Positions 1-10,395 of a stretch of 64,000 bases of DNA are shown here, piece after piece. This DNA is from Paragordius varius (lineage: Eukaryota; Nematomorpha). Under the pieces are notes generated by a model. It saw nothing but the letters and a program-made list of their open reading frames with translations. It was not told where the DNA came from and made no database searches. Where the stretch lies: the NCBI GenBank assembly GCA_964247055.1, contig OZ176051.1:5642001-5706000 (forward strand). Direction: 5' to 3'. How positions within the stretch are numbered: position 1 is the first letter of the stretch; every line of letters starts with the position of its first letter. The position numbers and the translations under genes are program-made.

Positions 1-708
1 TGATTTATTTTGTTGTCCATTCTACGTTAAAGCTATCAACGCTCCTATTAATTTACAAATGTTACCAGATTTGCAATCCAAGAATGAATTAAAATTATTA
101 TTTGAGCAAACAAATAAAATTGAATTTTATAAATAATATATAACGTTTGATAAATTTCCTAATTAAAGAATTTTTGCACAAAGGTTAATTTGTGCTTTTG
201 GGTCGTGCACTTATCTTCGTGAAAGTTTTTTTTCTAAAATGAAATACACAAAATCTCTTTCACGTTCTTTATTAACTGATGAAAACTTGGAGAATGAATT
301 GAGATGTGCTGTATAAAATAATGATATAGATCTGAATAAACAAAAAAATTAAACAAATATCCCATTAAAAATTTAATTATGCAATGAAAAATATTTATTT
401 CTTTTATTAGATAAAAAAGGTTACATTTTGGCGATTAAATTCGCCACAGTCTACTCTAGTCATACTATCGAATTGCAATAAGTTTACCATATCCATGTAT
501 TTTTATCTTTTTTTTATCCATTGATATAATTTAATTAGCAAAGCATTATTATATTTATACTGTTTATTTTCTTTTTGATATGAAAATTACATCTATATGT
601 TAACATAATAAATTTATTTGTTACCAATGTCATATAAATAAAAAGTGGCTCTTTGGAATTTTGAGGTCGAAAAGGTGGCTCTTCAAGCCATTTGTGTTGG
701 ACTCCCTG
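1..708 (+). mobile_element. hAT DNA transposon, 3' part (left end outside window)
   Basis: The left third reads, with frame breaks, as the C-terminal dimerisation region of a hAT transposase of the ZBED5/GTF2IRD2 kind: a leucine/proline stretch INAPINLQMLPDLQSK near 35-90, then FFSKMKYTKSLSRS and LLTDENLENEL near 225-310, the usual hATC signature. The right end carries a subterminal repeat (GTGGCTCTT twice, around 641-690) and finishes GTTGGACTCCCTG at 708, the complement of a CAGGGAGTCC-type hAT terminus. The eight bases after it (CTTTAAAA) would be one target duplication; its partner lies outside the window. The reading frame is broken, so this is an inactive relic. The terminus matches the lone end at 33822. 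Confidence 0.7.
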
Positions 709-1375
709 CTTTAAAACAATCTAGTTTATAACAAATATTTTTTCATTTTTTTGCATACATCTTTTATATTTGTGAAGTATCATTATATACAAGTGGCTGT
801 TACAGAAACATCATGTGTGGAAGAGCATCAAGGGACCTCCTCTGTAGACATTGGCGATGTAAGTCTGCTACACATTTTCTTGTATACCCTGATATAAAGA
901 AAATTGTAAAGACGGAAAAATTGTTAACTATATGATTTTCGTTGTCAGAGCAATTTAACTTGATTCACCTTGAAATAATTTTTGTAAATCTATAACTTGC
1001 TTGCCATTTGTCATTTCATAGATTTTAAGTCATTGTGATGTTATCATAAATCTTGAATTAGTTGCCAATTATGTATATCGATTATTTCCCAACTTTGATT
1101 TTAACGTGCTCAGTATATACTTTTTATTGCATATATTTGTTAGAAGCCCTGAATAATGATATGACGTTGGCTGAGGCAAGTAAAAGCATGGAAGGCGATA
1201 AGGGGCAAGTCTGCCACACCCTTTTCTGGATAATCAGTATCAGGGGTGAAAGAACATCAATCTAACTTGACAGTTTCAGTCTGTACAATACTCCCCAATG
1301 CCCTTACAAAGCCTTTACGGGGGATAATTGAATTGATATTTACCTGCGTGTAAATTAACGCAGAAAAGTTTCGTT
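709..1375. other. AT-rich spacer upstream of CHID1 with two copies of a short dispersed repeat
   Basis: No credible exon. Two stretches (about 819-897 and 1189-1250) share blocks with a third at about 4434-4512: a start like GGAAGGCGGTAAG, then CTGCYACAC or CTGTCACGC, then TTTTCTGGATA. They look like copies of one short interspersed repeat, but neither a tRNA-like promoter nor a tail is clear. The 67-codon open stretch at 1062-1265 is probably chance, since part of it is this repeat. Any CHID1 promoter should lie in the last few hundred bases; no TATA box stands out against the AT background. Confidence 0.4.
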
Positions 1376-4300
1376 ATGATAATTATTTTATTTTCTCTGC
1401 TGACATGCTTAATTTATTCCCATGCAACTCTTTCCAAATTGGATAAAAAAAGTAGTCCGAAAGAAAAGGTTGGTATATATAATAAAAATTAGGCAAAAAC
1501 CATCCTATCCATTGAAAAAAGGAATTTAGTGAAAGAAGTTTTTGATGTAGAATCGTACTCACAAAACGCATATTTATATTGCAAATCCACAGAATGCATG
1601 ACGAAAAAATTTCCCAACAAAGTTTTAGCCTATCTTACACCAGTTCATAAATATTAATAACTGTAGTGGAATAAAAAAGGATATGAATATGCTAAAATAT
1701 TTTCAAACAAAATTGATTATCTATCCCCTGTTTGGTACGTGGTCAAACCCAATTGCAACATCGAAACGTTTATGGATAAAAGTAATTATATATTTAAATT
1801 TAGCATGGTTTGACGAGTTTCCCAGAGACCACACTAAAATAGGTATAAATATTTAAGAAAATTAGTTCCCAGATTTAAATTTGAAGAATGGGATGCAAAT
1901 GCCTATAAAATGTTAAAAGATGAATATGAAATACAAAAATGCGTTGATAAAATATCGCATATTTTACAACAATTTGACGGATTGGTATTAGAAATCTGGC
2001 ATGGTGACACATTTTTGTCCAAAACGTAAAAATTATCTTTGTAATTTTAGTAAATCCATAAAATTCATTAAAAGCCTTTCTGAAAGCATACATTCTGCAA
2101 ATAAAATGTTATTTTTTGTTATTCCACCACCTTTTTACAATGAGTATGAATTTTTGATAAAGTTAGGACAAATGGATATTTGATTACTCCAGGAGATATA
2201 GAACCAATATCTGCAATGGTTGACGGTTTTAGCATAAATACCTATGACTATTCAGACAATCTTATGCTGTAAAACCTTTTTAATAATTATATTTTATATT
2301 ATATAATATGCTTCATATTAGGACACATATTTTTTGAGCGAAATATTAATGTGCATTTATTATAAAAACGCGATACGAAGGCTTGTGTAAATCGGCCCAA
2401 CAAAAAATATTGTCGCACATGGGTTTACCATCATATATTCTTATCCAGGTATTTAATAAAATGTCTGAGGTAGCTCCTTACTGTTAATATTACTTCCTAC
2501 ATTTTTACACGTTTCTGAGCAGAGGGCATCACTCCCTTGTCCGGTGCTTCCAAAGATATACCATTTGCATTTCTGTCTTTTAAAACTTCAAGATAATCTA
2601 TGCAAGTTGGTTCAAAAGTGTTCTTACTTTGATCAATTAAATCATTTAATCTTTCTTCATTTAACTTAATTTTAAAATAAATATCTTAAGGCGTAGTTAA
2701 GAAAAATATAAGTTCTGGGATATATTTTTGTTAATAGCATCAAAAAGTTAAAATATTGTTGAATTCGAACATAATTCGAAACAAAAAAAGTTGTTTTTTA
2801 ATGAAAAATAATTCTAAATATAATAATATATATGGATAAAGATATTAGGTTAAAATAATAATAAAATAAACTACATATAGTAAAACGTTTAATACAACAA
2901 AGAATAATTAATTGATTATATGATACTAATTGATACACAAATTTGTTGTTGTTGAGCTTGTAGTTGGTTATCGACTTTAGCGATTTAACAGGTCCACTCG
3001 GTTCTTTCGTGGGATTTTTGAGATGGTTTTTGCAGTGACAATTTGGAAAGTGATAAGATTTCATTTATCCAGCGAATACATCTTCGTCCTCTTCCTCTCT
3101 TGCCATTTACTTTTCCTAACATAATATCCTTTTCCAAAGAATGTCCCCGAATAATGTGTCCAAAGTAACCGAATTTTTGTTTTATTATTTTACCCCGAAG
3201 CGTTGTTTGTGCGTAGATTTTGTTTATGATGTTGTGTTTTTTATTTTGTCCTTCCATGTTATACTAAATATTTTTCTCCAGTAAAACATTTCAAACGCGT
3301 TTATTTCTCGTCTTCATTTTTAATAGTCCAACTTTCACATCCGTATAACATGAGAGGAAATATTAATGCGCTCATTGGTCGGATTTTGATACGCAATCTA
3401 CGCCTCAACAAAAAGATTTAAGTCACTCAACCACAAACTGTTCCCCATCGGATGGCGGCGCTCTCGTCGATTGTCGTTTGGCCGTATTAAGCCTTTCCTT
3501 TGCATCTAGCAATTTTAGTCTTAAATTGCCCCTTTTACAATTCTCCTATCACCATTCATCACTTGGATAAATCAATCTTAAGGCGAACACGCTGCAAAAC
3601 TTATACGCCCAAGCCATGTCCTATTAGACCGTGCGCGGCAAAAAATAAATGTTGATGATCCATATATCAACAGATAGCTAAGGCTTCAAGATAATTAATA
3701 TTGAAATGATATATGCGGTTAAAATACTAGAAAAACAGTTATTTAAGTTTTTCTATTATTAGCCAAAATCAAAAAATCGCCTTTTTTCGCCCATTAGATT
3801 AAATAAATTTAATTCAATAGATGAAAAGAGTCAACCAATTTTATTTGTGTTAATATAGCATAAGGATAATTTTAAACGCATATTATCAAGAAAGAGTTAT
3901 ATTTTTACAGATGCCAGAAAGATTTAAGCTAAAAATTGCACTTTAGCGTCTAATTTGAATCATAGAAATTTATTAATATGCGGTAAAATATTTTAATTTT
4001 TATTTCGCTCTTAAAAAAAATTTAAGCATTATATAAAAAAGAAAATTTTTCGATAAAACCGGAAGCTGCGCATAATTATTAAAAAACATCCAATAAATAT
4101 ATATATATATTATAAATGCTTTTTCTATATATTTTATGCAATCATCTCAGATTTTATTTAAGGCTTTTTTTTGCTTTAAAATCGGTATTAAAAGCCAAAA
4201 TGGCACCAAAAATATATAAATTTCGGAAAACTGTAAGTGAGCAAAGTTGAAAAACTGCTGAATGCAGAGGAAATGCTACAATACGACAAACAACAGTGTC

Positions 4301-6952
4301 GACGAGAGCCGCGTCTTTAAAAATTACAAGGAAGACTTCTCACGTGGGGGACAGTTTGTGGTTTTCTGTTTGTTAGGGATTAATTGCATATTAATTTTTA
4401 TCATAAAATCACTTGAAACGTGTAAAAGCATAGGAAGGCGGTAAGAGTCGTCTTTGTGGACAGAAACGGTAGGGATCACGCCTGTCACGCTCTTTTCTGG
4501 ATACCTGGATATAAATAATTATTCTTTTGTTTCAAATATTAATAAATTTTATATCTTTGATAATGTTAAATTTTTGTATAAATTAAAAGTACATAAATAC
4601 AGTTTAGCTTTAGACAGAGTATTCTAAATTTACGGGTTATTACTTAAATATAATGAATTGTGAAAGCAGTAACATTCGCCTGCCCCAGGCTAACAGAGAT
4701 GATGGAAAAAATTGTGCATTTCACTGGCATGCTACACATATAATGTAAGAGTCCATCGCCCTCTCAACACGATATTCAAAGTATATCCATCCATCCATTC
4801 ATTTTTAGGTCCCAGGGTATCTGGGGTTTCCATGCACCAACTTCCTGAACAATGTCCTATCAAAGACTTGTTCGTGTTCAATATTGAAGTGTGATAGATC
4901 TTGGGTCAGCTGTTTGGACCATGTGAGCTTAGGGCGGCCTTTTCTGTTTGGGCCGGGTATATTTAAATGTTGTATTTTTTGGACCCAGTTCTCGGAATTC
5001 ATACGTTGAATATGTCCGTAATATCGCAATCGATTGCGCTGGATGAATAAAGCTATGGGTTCATCTTCTTCTATGGTATTATCAAAATTATTGTTGCAGA
5101 TTTTGAGCATGTGATTTTCAGCTCTAGTAAGTCTATTTAGGTCTGTTGCTGTAAGGGCCCAGGTTTCTGTAGCGTATGTCATAGCTGGTCTTATTCCCAT
5201 TTTGTAAATCTTTATCTTGTGATTCGATTTGATATATTTATTAGTTAAAATATATTTTAATTGATTGAATTTGGCCCATCCTTGTCTGATTCTATGAGAA
5301 ATGGCATCCCTCAAAGAACCATCAGATGCTATATAATCGCCCAGATATGGGAAAGATGTTACCACTTCTAGTTTATCTCCATTAAAGTTTATAGTACGTG
5401 GATTTGATATTGGCTGTGGTATTGATGAAGCACATGGTGTGCAGATGAAATTATTATTATTAATTAACTTTCCTTTTATGTTGGAACATTTTTTATGGAC
5501 CCAATTTCTACATTTTGTACAACAAAGTGAGTTTAGTTTTACCTCAGTGGAGCACACTGGGCATGGGAACTTTATAGTTTTATGTTCATCTCCTGTGATT
5601 AGAATTTTAATTTAAATTTTCAATATAAAAAGTTATGTAAAAACTGATCTTCTTACTAAAATTAATTTAATTTTACATAATTTCTATCAAACTATGATGA
5701 ATTATTAAATATATTTAGTTACACTGATATATTATTTTGGATATTTTTCATTTATGGTTAATAAATTTAATAAATACATTGTAACGTTTAATTTATTTTT
5801 TCCATAACGCCTTTGATTTTAAGTATCAAAAAATTTCACAATAATTTGCACGTTATTTAAAATAGAATTGGCCCAATAAGTCCATATGAATGGATTCGGA
5901 AATGCATCCAAACATTTATTAATGGTTCCACCACAAGCGATATAAGATCGAAATTGTACATTGGATTAAATTTTTATGGTAAAATTTTTCATATCCATAT
6001 ATTTTTGGCCGTTCACTTAATTTTGTGTGTGTATGTGTGAGGGTAATTTTATCCTTTTTCCTAGCATATATTGTTAATATTTTGCAAAAATATAAGACAA
6101 ATAAAAGAATTTTATTCTTATAAACTATATTCATAGGCAATGATTATAGCCTAAGTGCAATAGAACGAATGTCTGCGGGTCTCAAACCAAATACTGATGT
6201 CATCCCTGCCCGAAAAATAATTAATCATGAATATGTGCATTTACTCAAAACTTATCATCCACAATGCCAATGGATCGAAGATTGGAAAGAGCATTTATGT
6301 CGTTATACAAAGTAATTATTTTTAACTTTTTTGTAAATTAAAACTTAAGTTTTTTTAAGTATATTTAAAAATAAAGGTAATATTGGTAAAAAAACATTTG
6401 CTAAACTGTTGTATTTTCACACAAGTTTTTAACATTTTAGGATAATTTCTAATTCAAGAAAAAAAGGCAGAAAATATTTTCAACTAAATTATGAGGGCAC
6501 GTGTAAGAAATTAGGGTTATAAAATTTTTAAGTGTATACAGAAATGAAAAATGGTTTTGTCACTACTTATATATTGATTTCAAAATATTTTTTCAGTAAA
6601 TAAAAACATTTTTAAAAATTATTAAATAAATAACTATGATTCACTATAATATCTAATTTGAATTCTATATTTTTTCAATTATATGACAAAATTATAGTTG
6701 TTTATATAAAAAACCACAATTTTTTTTATTCTTTAATTAAATGCTAGAATTTTAAAGCCACCTTTTACTCCTTATATTTTTAAACTTTTATATTTATTAT
6801 TCATTAGTTCCACTAATAAAGATGTTCGTGCCCTTTTCTATCCAACCCTTTATTCCATTTCACAACGTCTTAAACTTGCAGAAGAGTTGGATGTTAATGT
6901 GGCTATTTGGGAGTTGGGACAGGCTCTTGACATATTTTTTGAATTATTGTAG
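1376..6952 (+). CDS. CHID1: CHID1-like chitinase-domain protein (SI-CLP), one apparent frame break
   Basis: Nine exons: 1376-1468, 1493-1642, 1667-1781, 1804-1842, 1866-2025, 2051-2268, 5866-5978, 6137-6311, 6808-6952. The product is a secreted or lysosomal glycoside-hydrolase-18-fold protein; in vertebrates it binds chitin oligosaccharide and stabilin-1 and is not thought to be an active chitinase. Seen: a signal peptide ([17 protein letters not shown]), then family blocks in order: [67 protein letters not shown] and the C-terminal [17 protein letters not shown]. Exons total 1208 nt, one short of 403 codons. The gap is near 2180, where QMDI and ITPGD are in different frames, so either an assembly error or a damaged gene. 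The first five introns are 24, 24, 22, 23 and 25 nt; the sixth is 3597 nt and holds LINE fragments. Predicted length is about 402 residues, close to the human protein. Confidence 0.88.
2985..3430 (-). mobile_element. Non-LTR retrotransposon (LINE) fragment, C-terminal end of the reverse transcriptase ORF
   Basis: On the minus strand the stretch reads [18 protein letters not shown], then [32 protein letters not shown] and CIRWINEI, ending SHERTEWTC with a stop at 2985. These are the usual blocks at the C terminus of RTE-like endonuclease-reverse transcriptases ([18 protein letters not shown], GRGRPxxRW). The final 90 codons are open, but the part upstream of 3257 has stops and a frame change, so the copy is truncated and dead. 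It lies antisense inside the sixth intron of CHID1. It differs from the second LINE piece at 4805, so two families are present. Confidence 0.75.
3431..4804. other. Rest of CHID1 large intron: AT-rich, with short dispersed repeats and an AT microsatellite
   Basis: No exon is recognised. An (AT)n run lies near 4098-4112. A moderately GC-richer stretch at about 4434-4512 is a third copy of the short repeat seen at 819 and 1189. Around 4664-4735 a second short repeat (AACATTCGCCTGCCC, then GATGATGGAAAAAATTGT) matches 45343-45400 (AACACTCGTCTGCC, then AATGATGGAAAAATTGT). The strip at 3440-3640 is relatively GC-rich and could be further LINE debris, but I cannot read a protein in it. Confidence 0.4.
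4805..5600 (-). mobile_element. 5'-truncated LINE, zinc-finger plus C-terminal reverse transcriptase region
   Basis: A 250-codon open frame ends at 4805 on the minus strand. Its N-terminal part is a PHD-like cysteine/histidine cluster ([14 protein letters not shown], then FICTPC). It continues with [61 protein letters not shown] and [14 protein letters not shown], the standard end of an endonuclease-reverse-transcriptase ORF of many animal LINEs. The polymerase core with its YADD box is missing, as expected after incomplete reverse transcription. The unbroken frame suggests a fairly recent insertion. It lies antisense in the large CHID1 intron, 265 bp from the next exon. Confidence 0.85.
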
Positions 6953-7410
6953 CACCTTATTTACCAAATTAATAATTTAAACTGTGATTCTTTTATTTTC
7001 ATCAAGGTTAATCCTAATAAATGGAGGTTAATTTATTTGATATGTCAACACATAATTCCGTTGAGTTATTTAAAGCTTGGAGCACATATGTTTGTTTGTA
7101 AAATAAATATACTTTTATCTCTAAAGCAAAGTATTCAATACTCTTATTTGGCAAAAACGGGCAAAATTAAAACTACCTTTGAAACGATCTCAGAGATGGG
7201 ATTTAATTACAGTAGCACAATAATAAGTATCATTTAACATAAATACCGCTACTTAAAACCATGGGAAATGTATGAAATTAACAATGATATTTCATGGATA
7301 GGCGAGTTAAAATTTGGTCCTGAGCTTCGCCTGTTCAAGGGCCTCGTGGGCGTCTAATGTTCCTTCACGACCACACGCCATTCTATATATAACCATTTTT
7401 CAGTCATAAT
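6953..7410. other. Spacer downstream of CHID1, no recognisable gene
   Basis: AT-rich sequence. An open stretch at 7037-7237 encodes a composition-driven peptide with no family resemblance. A short GC-richer patch at 7300-7375 is not coding in any frame that I can follow. Confidence 0.4.
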
Positions 7411-7507
7411 CAACATTTATTCATCCAAACGCAACATTTTTTTAACCAAAGCAACTTTTTTCAAAACGCACATTTTTTCATCCAAAGTTGCGTTTGCTTG
7501 AAAAAAT
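7411..7507. repeat. Foldback minisatellite, first block
   Basis: Repeats of a roughly 20-bp unit: the left arm reads CATCCAAACGCAACATTTTT and the right arm is its complement, AAAGTTGCGTTTGCTTGAAA. The preceding 30 bp (AACCATTTTTCAGTCATAA) recur before the second block at 7890, so both blocks belong to one repeat unit. Confidence 0.6.
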
Positions 7508-7889
7508 CATATCATACAGTAAAAACGGCTAAAGTCTTACTGCTCCTTCCCAGTAGTGATGGTGGGTTTCCATTTGTCGAATTACATGTAGAGTCTAATT
7601 TTGTATTTTTTTCACAAGGCATATGTTTGAAGGATCATGGCAAACTTAATTTTGAAGTCTAAACGGGATGAGTACCATTCTTTTATGTTTAAGTTAAAAA
7701 AAATTGATTTTTAAGGCATTATGTGAATAATAAGAAAATAAACGCATCCTATTAAATTTTAATATTATAGAGGCATATTTTTAATATAAATGTAAAAAAA
7801 TTGCTAAACTTTAATTAAAAATTATTATTAAATATAATTTAATATTTGAACCACTTTTTGTTCCCATCTGTTGATTCAGAATTGTAAAT

Positions 7890-8170
7890 ATACCATTTTC
7901 AGTTAAAAACCACATTTATTCAACCAAACCCAACTTTCAAGCAAGCGAATTTTTCGTCCAAAAGCAATCAAGCAAAGACAACTGAAAAAATGTTGTTGCT
8001 TGATAAAGTGTTGCGTTTACCTGAACAAATGTTGTCTATGTTAAAAAAAGTTGCGTTTGGTTGAAAAAATGTTGTCTTTGCTTGAAAAATATTCCGTGGT
8101 TAAAAAATGTTCTGTTTGTTTAAAAAATATTGCGTTTGGTAAAAAAATGTTGCTTTTGCCTGAAAAAGGG
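7890..8170. repeat. Foldback minisatellite, second block (GTTGCGTTTGGTTGAAAAAA unit)
   Basis: The block opens with ACCATTTTCAGTTAAAAACC, like the first, followed by an arm of TTCAACCAAACCCAAC type. At about 7985 the orientation flips and roughly nine imperfect copies of a ~21-bp unit follow (TGTTGCGTTTGGTTGAAAAA with variants). The flip makes the whole block able to fold on itself. No gene content. Confidence 0.65.
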
Positions 8171-8359
8171 TATAGTAACGTTTTCACATAACGTCAACTC
8201 TTTATTAATAAGATAGATTATGTTGTAAATCAAAACTATTAAATGAACGTTAGGTCTGCTAATCATCATTTTTAATATTATTTAAAAACTTTAATTTATA
8301 CAGTTTTGTAAGTTTTTCCGTCTAAAAACTATTTTGTGTTAAAATCGGGGGGTAAAAAA

Positions 8360-8760
8360 ATATCTGGTAAAATGTATATATTCTGGTAGTATCAAGATAC
8401 TAATGGGGCTTTTGGTTCATGGCCTTAATATAAGAAAGTTATTTGGACTTTTGGTAATTGTTCGATGTGGTAAAATCGCAAAATAAATGAATATATGTAT
8501 GATAAAAATTTTTTAGTAAAACCTGAATGCTTTATTCCAAAAAAATATCATTATTATGCACGCAATGTCTGCAAGAGATATATATTTTTTAATAGAGAAA
8601 TATATCAGGATTATAATGGTAGTTTTGGTTTTTGCCCTTACGAATAATTCTAAAAAAGTTATTTTTACTTTTGTGGCAAGTTTTCCACATCGGAAAAAGG
8701 AAAAATTTACGCATATTTTGTTAAAATATTGGTGAAACTAAATGCCTCATTAACACTATA
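8360..8760. repeat. Imperfect tandem duplication of about 215 bp
   Basis: Two halves share the order ATGGGGCTTTTGGTTCATGG / ATGGTAGTTTTGGTTTTTGC, then a run ending AAGTTATTTGGACTTTTGG / AAAGTTATTTTTACTTTTG, then TTCGATGTGG / TTCCACATCGG, then GTAAAACCTGAATGC / GTGAAACTAAATGCC. A related stretch occurs at about 26998-27110 (ATGCTTTTGGGTTTGGGCC), so this is a dispersed repeat, decayed. Confidence 0.45.
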
Positions 8761-9128
8761 ATCTTATAAATTTTTTATTAAGATAAAAAACGAAAATTGA
8801 AAGCAAATTATACCGCACAAAAATTAAGAAAAAGTATCAAGAAATTATTTAATTATAATATTGATAAAAGAATCTATAATTGACCACTCTGTTACGTATA
8901 AGCATAAAAAAGAACATATATGTAAAACACTTCACTTAATACGTCAAATGTCTAAATTTATTATATCACAATGGTGCGCATTTTTAAAAAATAATACACA
9001 TGTATCGCAATAAATTTTTTCCCTTTTGGCATTCCTTTTGATTTATTATTATAAGCCATTCCCATTAAAAATACACCTTTGTGTGGTTTCTCAATTTTAT
9101 ACTTGTAAAAATGGCTAGTTCTTTTAGT

Positions 9129-9683
9129 ACTTCACCTTTTGGGGTATTTTTATATACCTCAATTTGAAATTAAAATATCTTAAATCAAGGAATTAACGTT
9201 CCATTACTTTTGGGTTAGATAAAATCCTAGGATTAGAAATAACATATTAAAGTATTCAAGTTATTAAGTCGAATTCAAAAATATGCTTTATTTAGCCTTT
9301 TAAGCGCATTACAAAAAAACTTTTTAATTGTAAAAAATACTCCGCTCAAACATTTTTATCGCCATTTTTTTATATAGAATTTTTTACGCTAATGGAACAG
9401 GCAAATAAATGTGTATCATGGTTAGAAATGTAAATAATTACCTTAAAAGCTTTCAGGATACATTCCAGCAAAAACTTGATTTATTTCGATATTATCAGCT
9501 GTTTTAAATCGTTTTGCGATGTCCCAATAAACTCAAGATGTCACTAAATTGAATTTATATGTTTTTTATCTAATTTATGAGAACAATGCTGATAATACAA
9601 GTTTAACTAAAATTTTCAAAACTGTAAATTTTTTTAAAATTGATTCTTCGATATAAAACTACCCCAAAAGGTAAACTAGGACA
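9129..9683 (+). mobile_element. Short terminal-inverted-repeat element (MITE-like), copy A
   Basis: The left end CACCTTTTGGGGTATTTTTA and the right end TAAAACTACCCCAAAAGGTA are inverted repeats about 550 bp apart. Just inside are family blocks AATTTGAAATTAAAATATCT and, further in, GCGCATTACAAAAAAACTTT. There is no coding content, so it is a non-autonomous element. Six copies or fragments of this family are in the window (27332, 30489, 34162, 38036, 55690). The mobilising superfamily cannot be told from the ends alone. Confidence 0.65.
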
Positions 9684-10395
9684 AGAACGTGAAAAGTTAA
9701 GGAAAATCTGTAATTTTTTATCGCAAATTTTCAAGATCTCTGGGTTAATTTTAAGAGTACTAGTTCATTTTAAAAGGACGAAAAAAATTCGTACTTTTGA
9801 AGCCATATAATTTAAGAAATATATTGTTTTGCATAGTATATCGTATATTTTGCTTGGAATAAAGCACTTAGCTTTATGCGCAAATTTTGTTTCACGATAT
9901 CAAACTAAGACAAATGCAACTTCTAATATCACTCGTGAGCCCCATCCCTATTTTTGGACCCAGTGTTAAGTGGCTCGATAATAATCATCCCATTCACAAT
10001 ATCCAATGTTATATTTATATCTACCCAAACGTTTATTCAAAATTCTCATAACATGCATTAAATATATTTCAAAAACTTTATATTATATCTACCAAATTAA
10101 ATTATTAATTATTATACGTTATAATATATTTAAAAATTTAATTCGCATAAAAATTTTAAACTTTATAATTAGATGTTTGTTAAAGTATAAAACAATTTTT
10201 AAAATATGATAACAAAATTTTAACCATAGAATAAACTTATAATAATTTTAACTGTGCATGTGCGTTATCTAAAAAAAATTATTAGATTTTTTGTAAAATT
10301 TTGTATTCCATGATAAAACAGTTGTTGAATTCATACATTGGTAACGGAGATTTTACCCTTTTAAATTCAAAATTGGGTTAACAAAAAATATTTAA
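9684..10395. other. Spacer and probable promoter region of the DP gene
   Basis: Extremely AT-rich; the open stretch at 10006-10209 is a composition artefact of Ile/Tyr/Leu codons. No promoter motif can be singled out. The start codon of the DP gene at 10396 follows in an A-rich context (TTTAAATGG). Confidence 0.4.

Noticed and set aside
1062-1265. 67-codon open stretch upstream of CHID1
   Set aside because: Contains part of a dispersed repeat, no family resemblance, and lies in what should be the CHID1 5' flank.
7037-7237. 66-codon open stretch after CHID1
   Set aside because: Composition typical of AT-rich noncoding sequence; no splice context or conserved motif.
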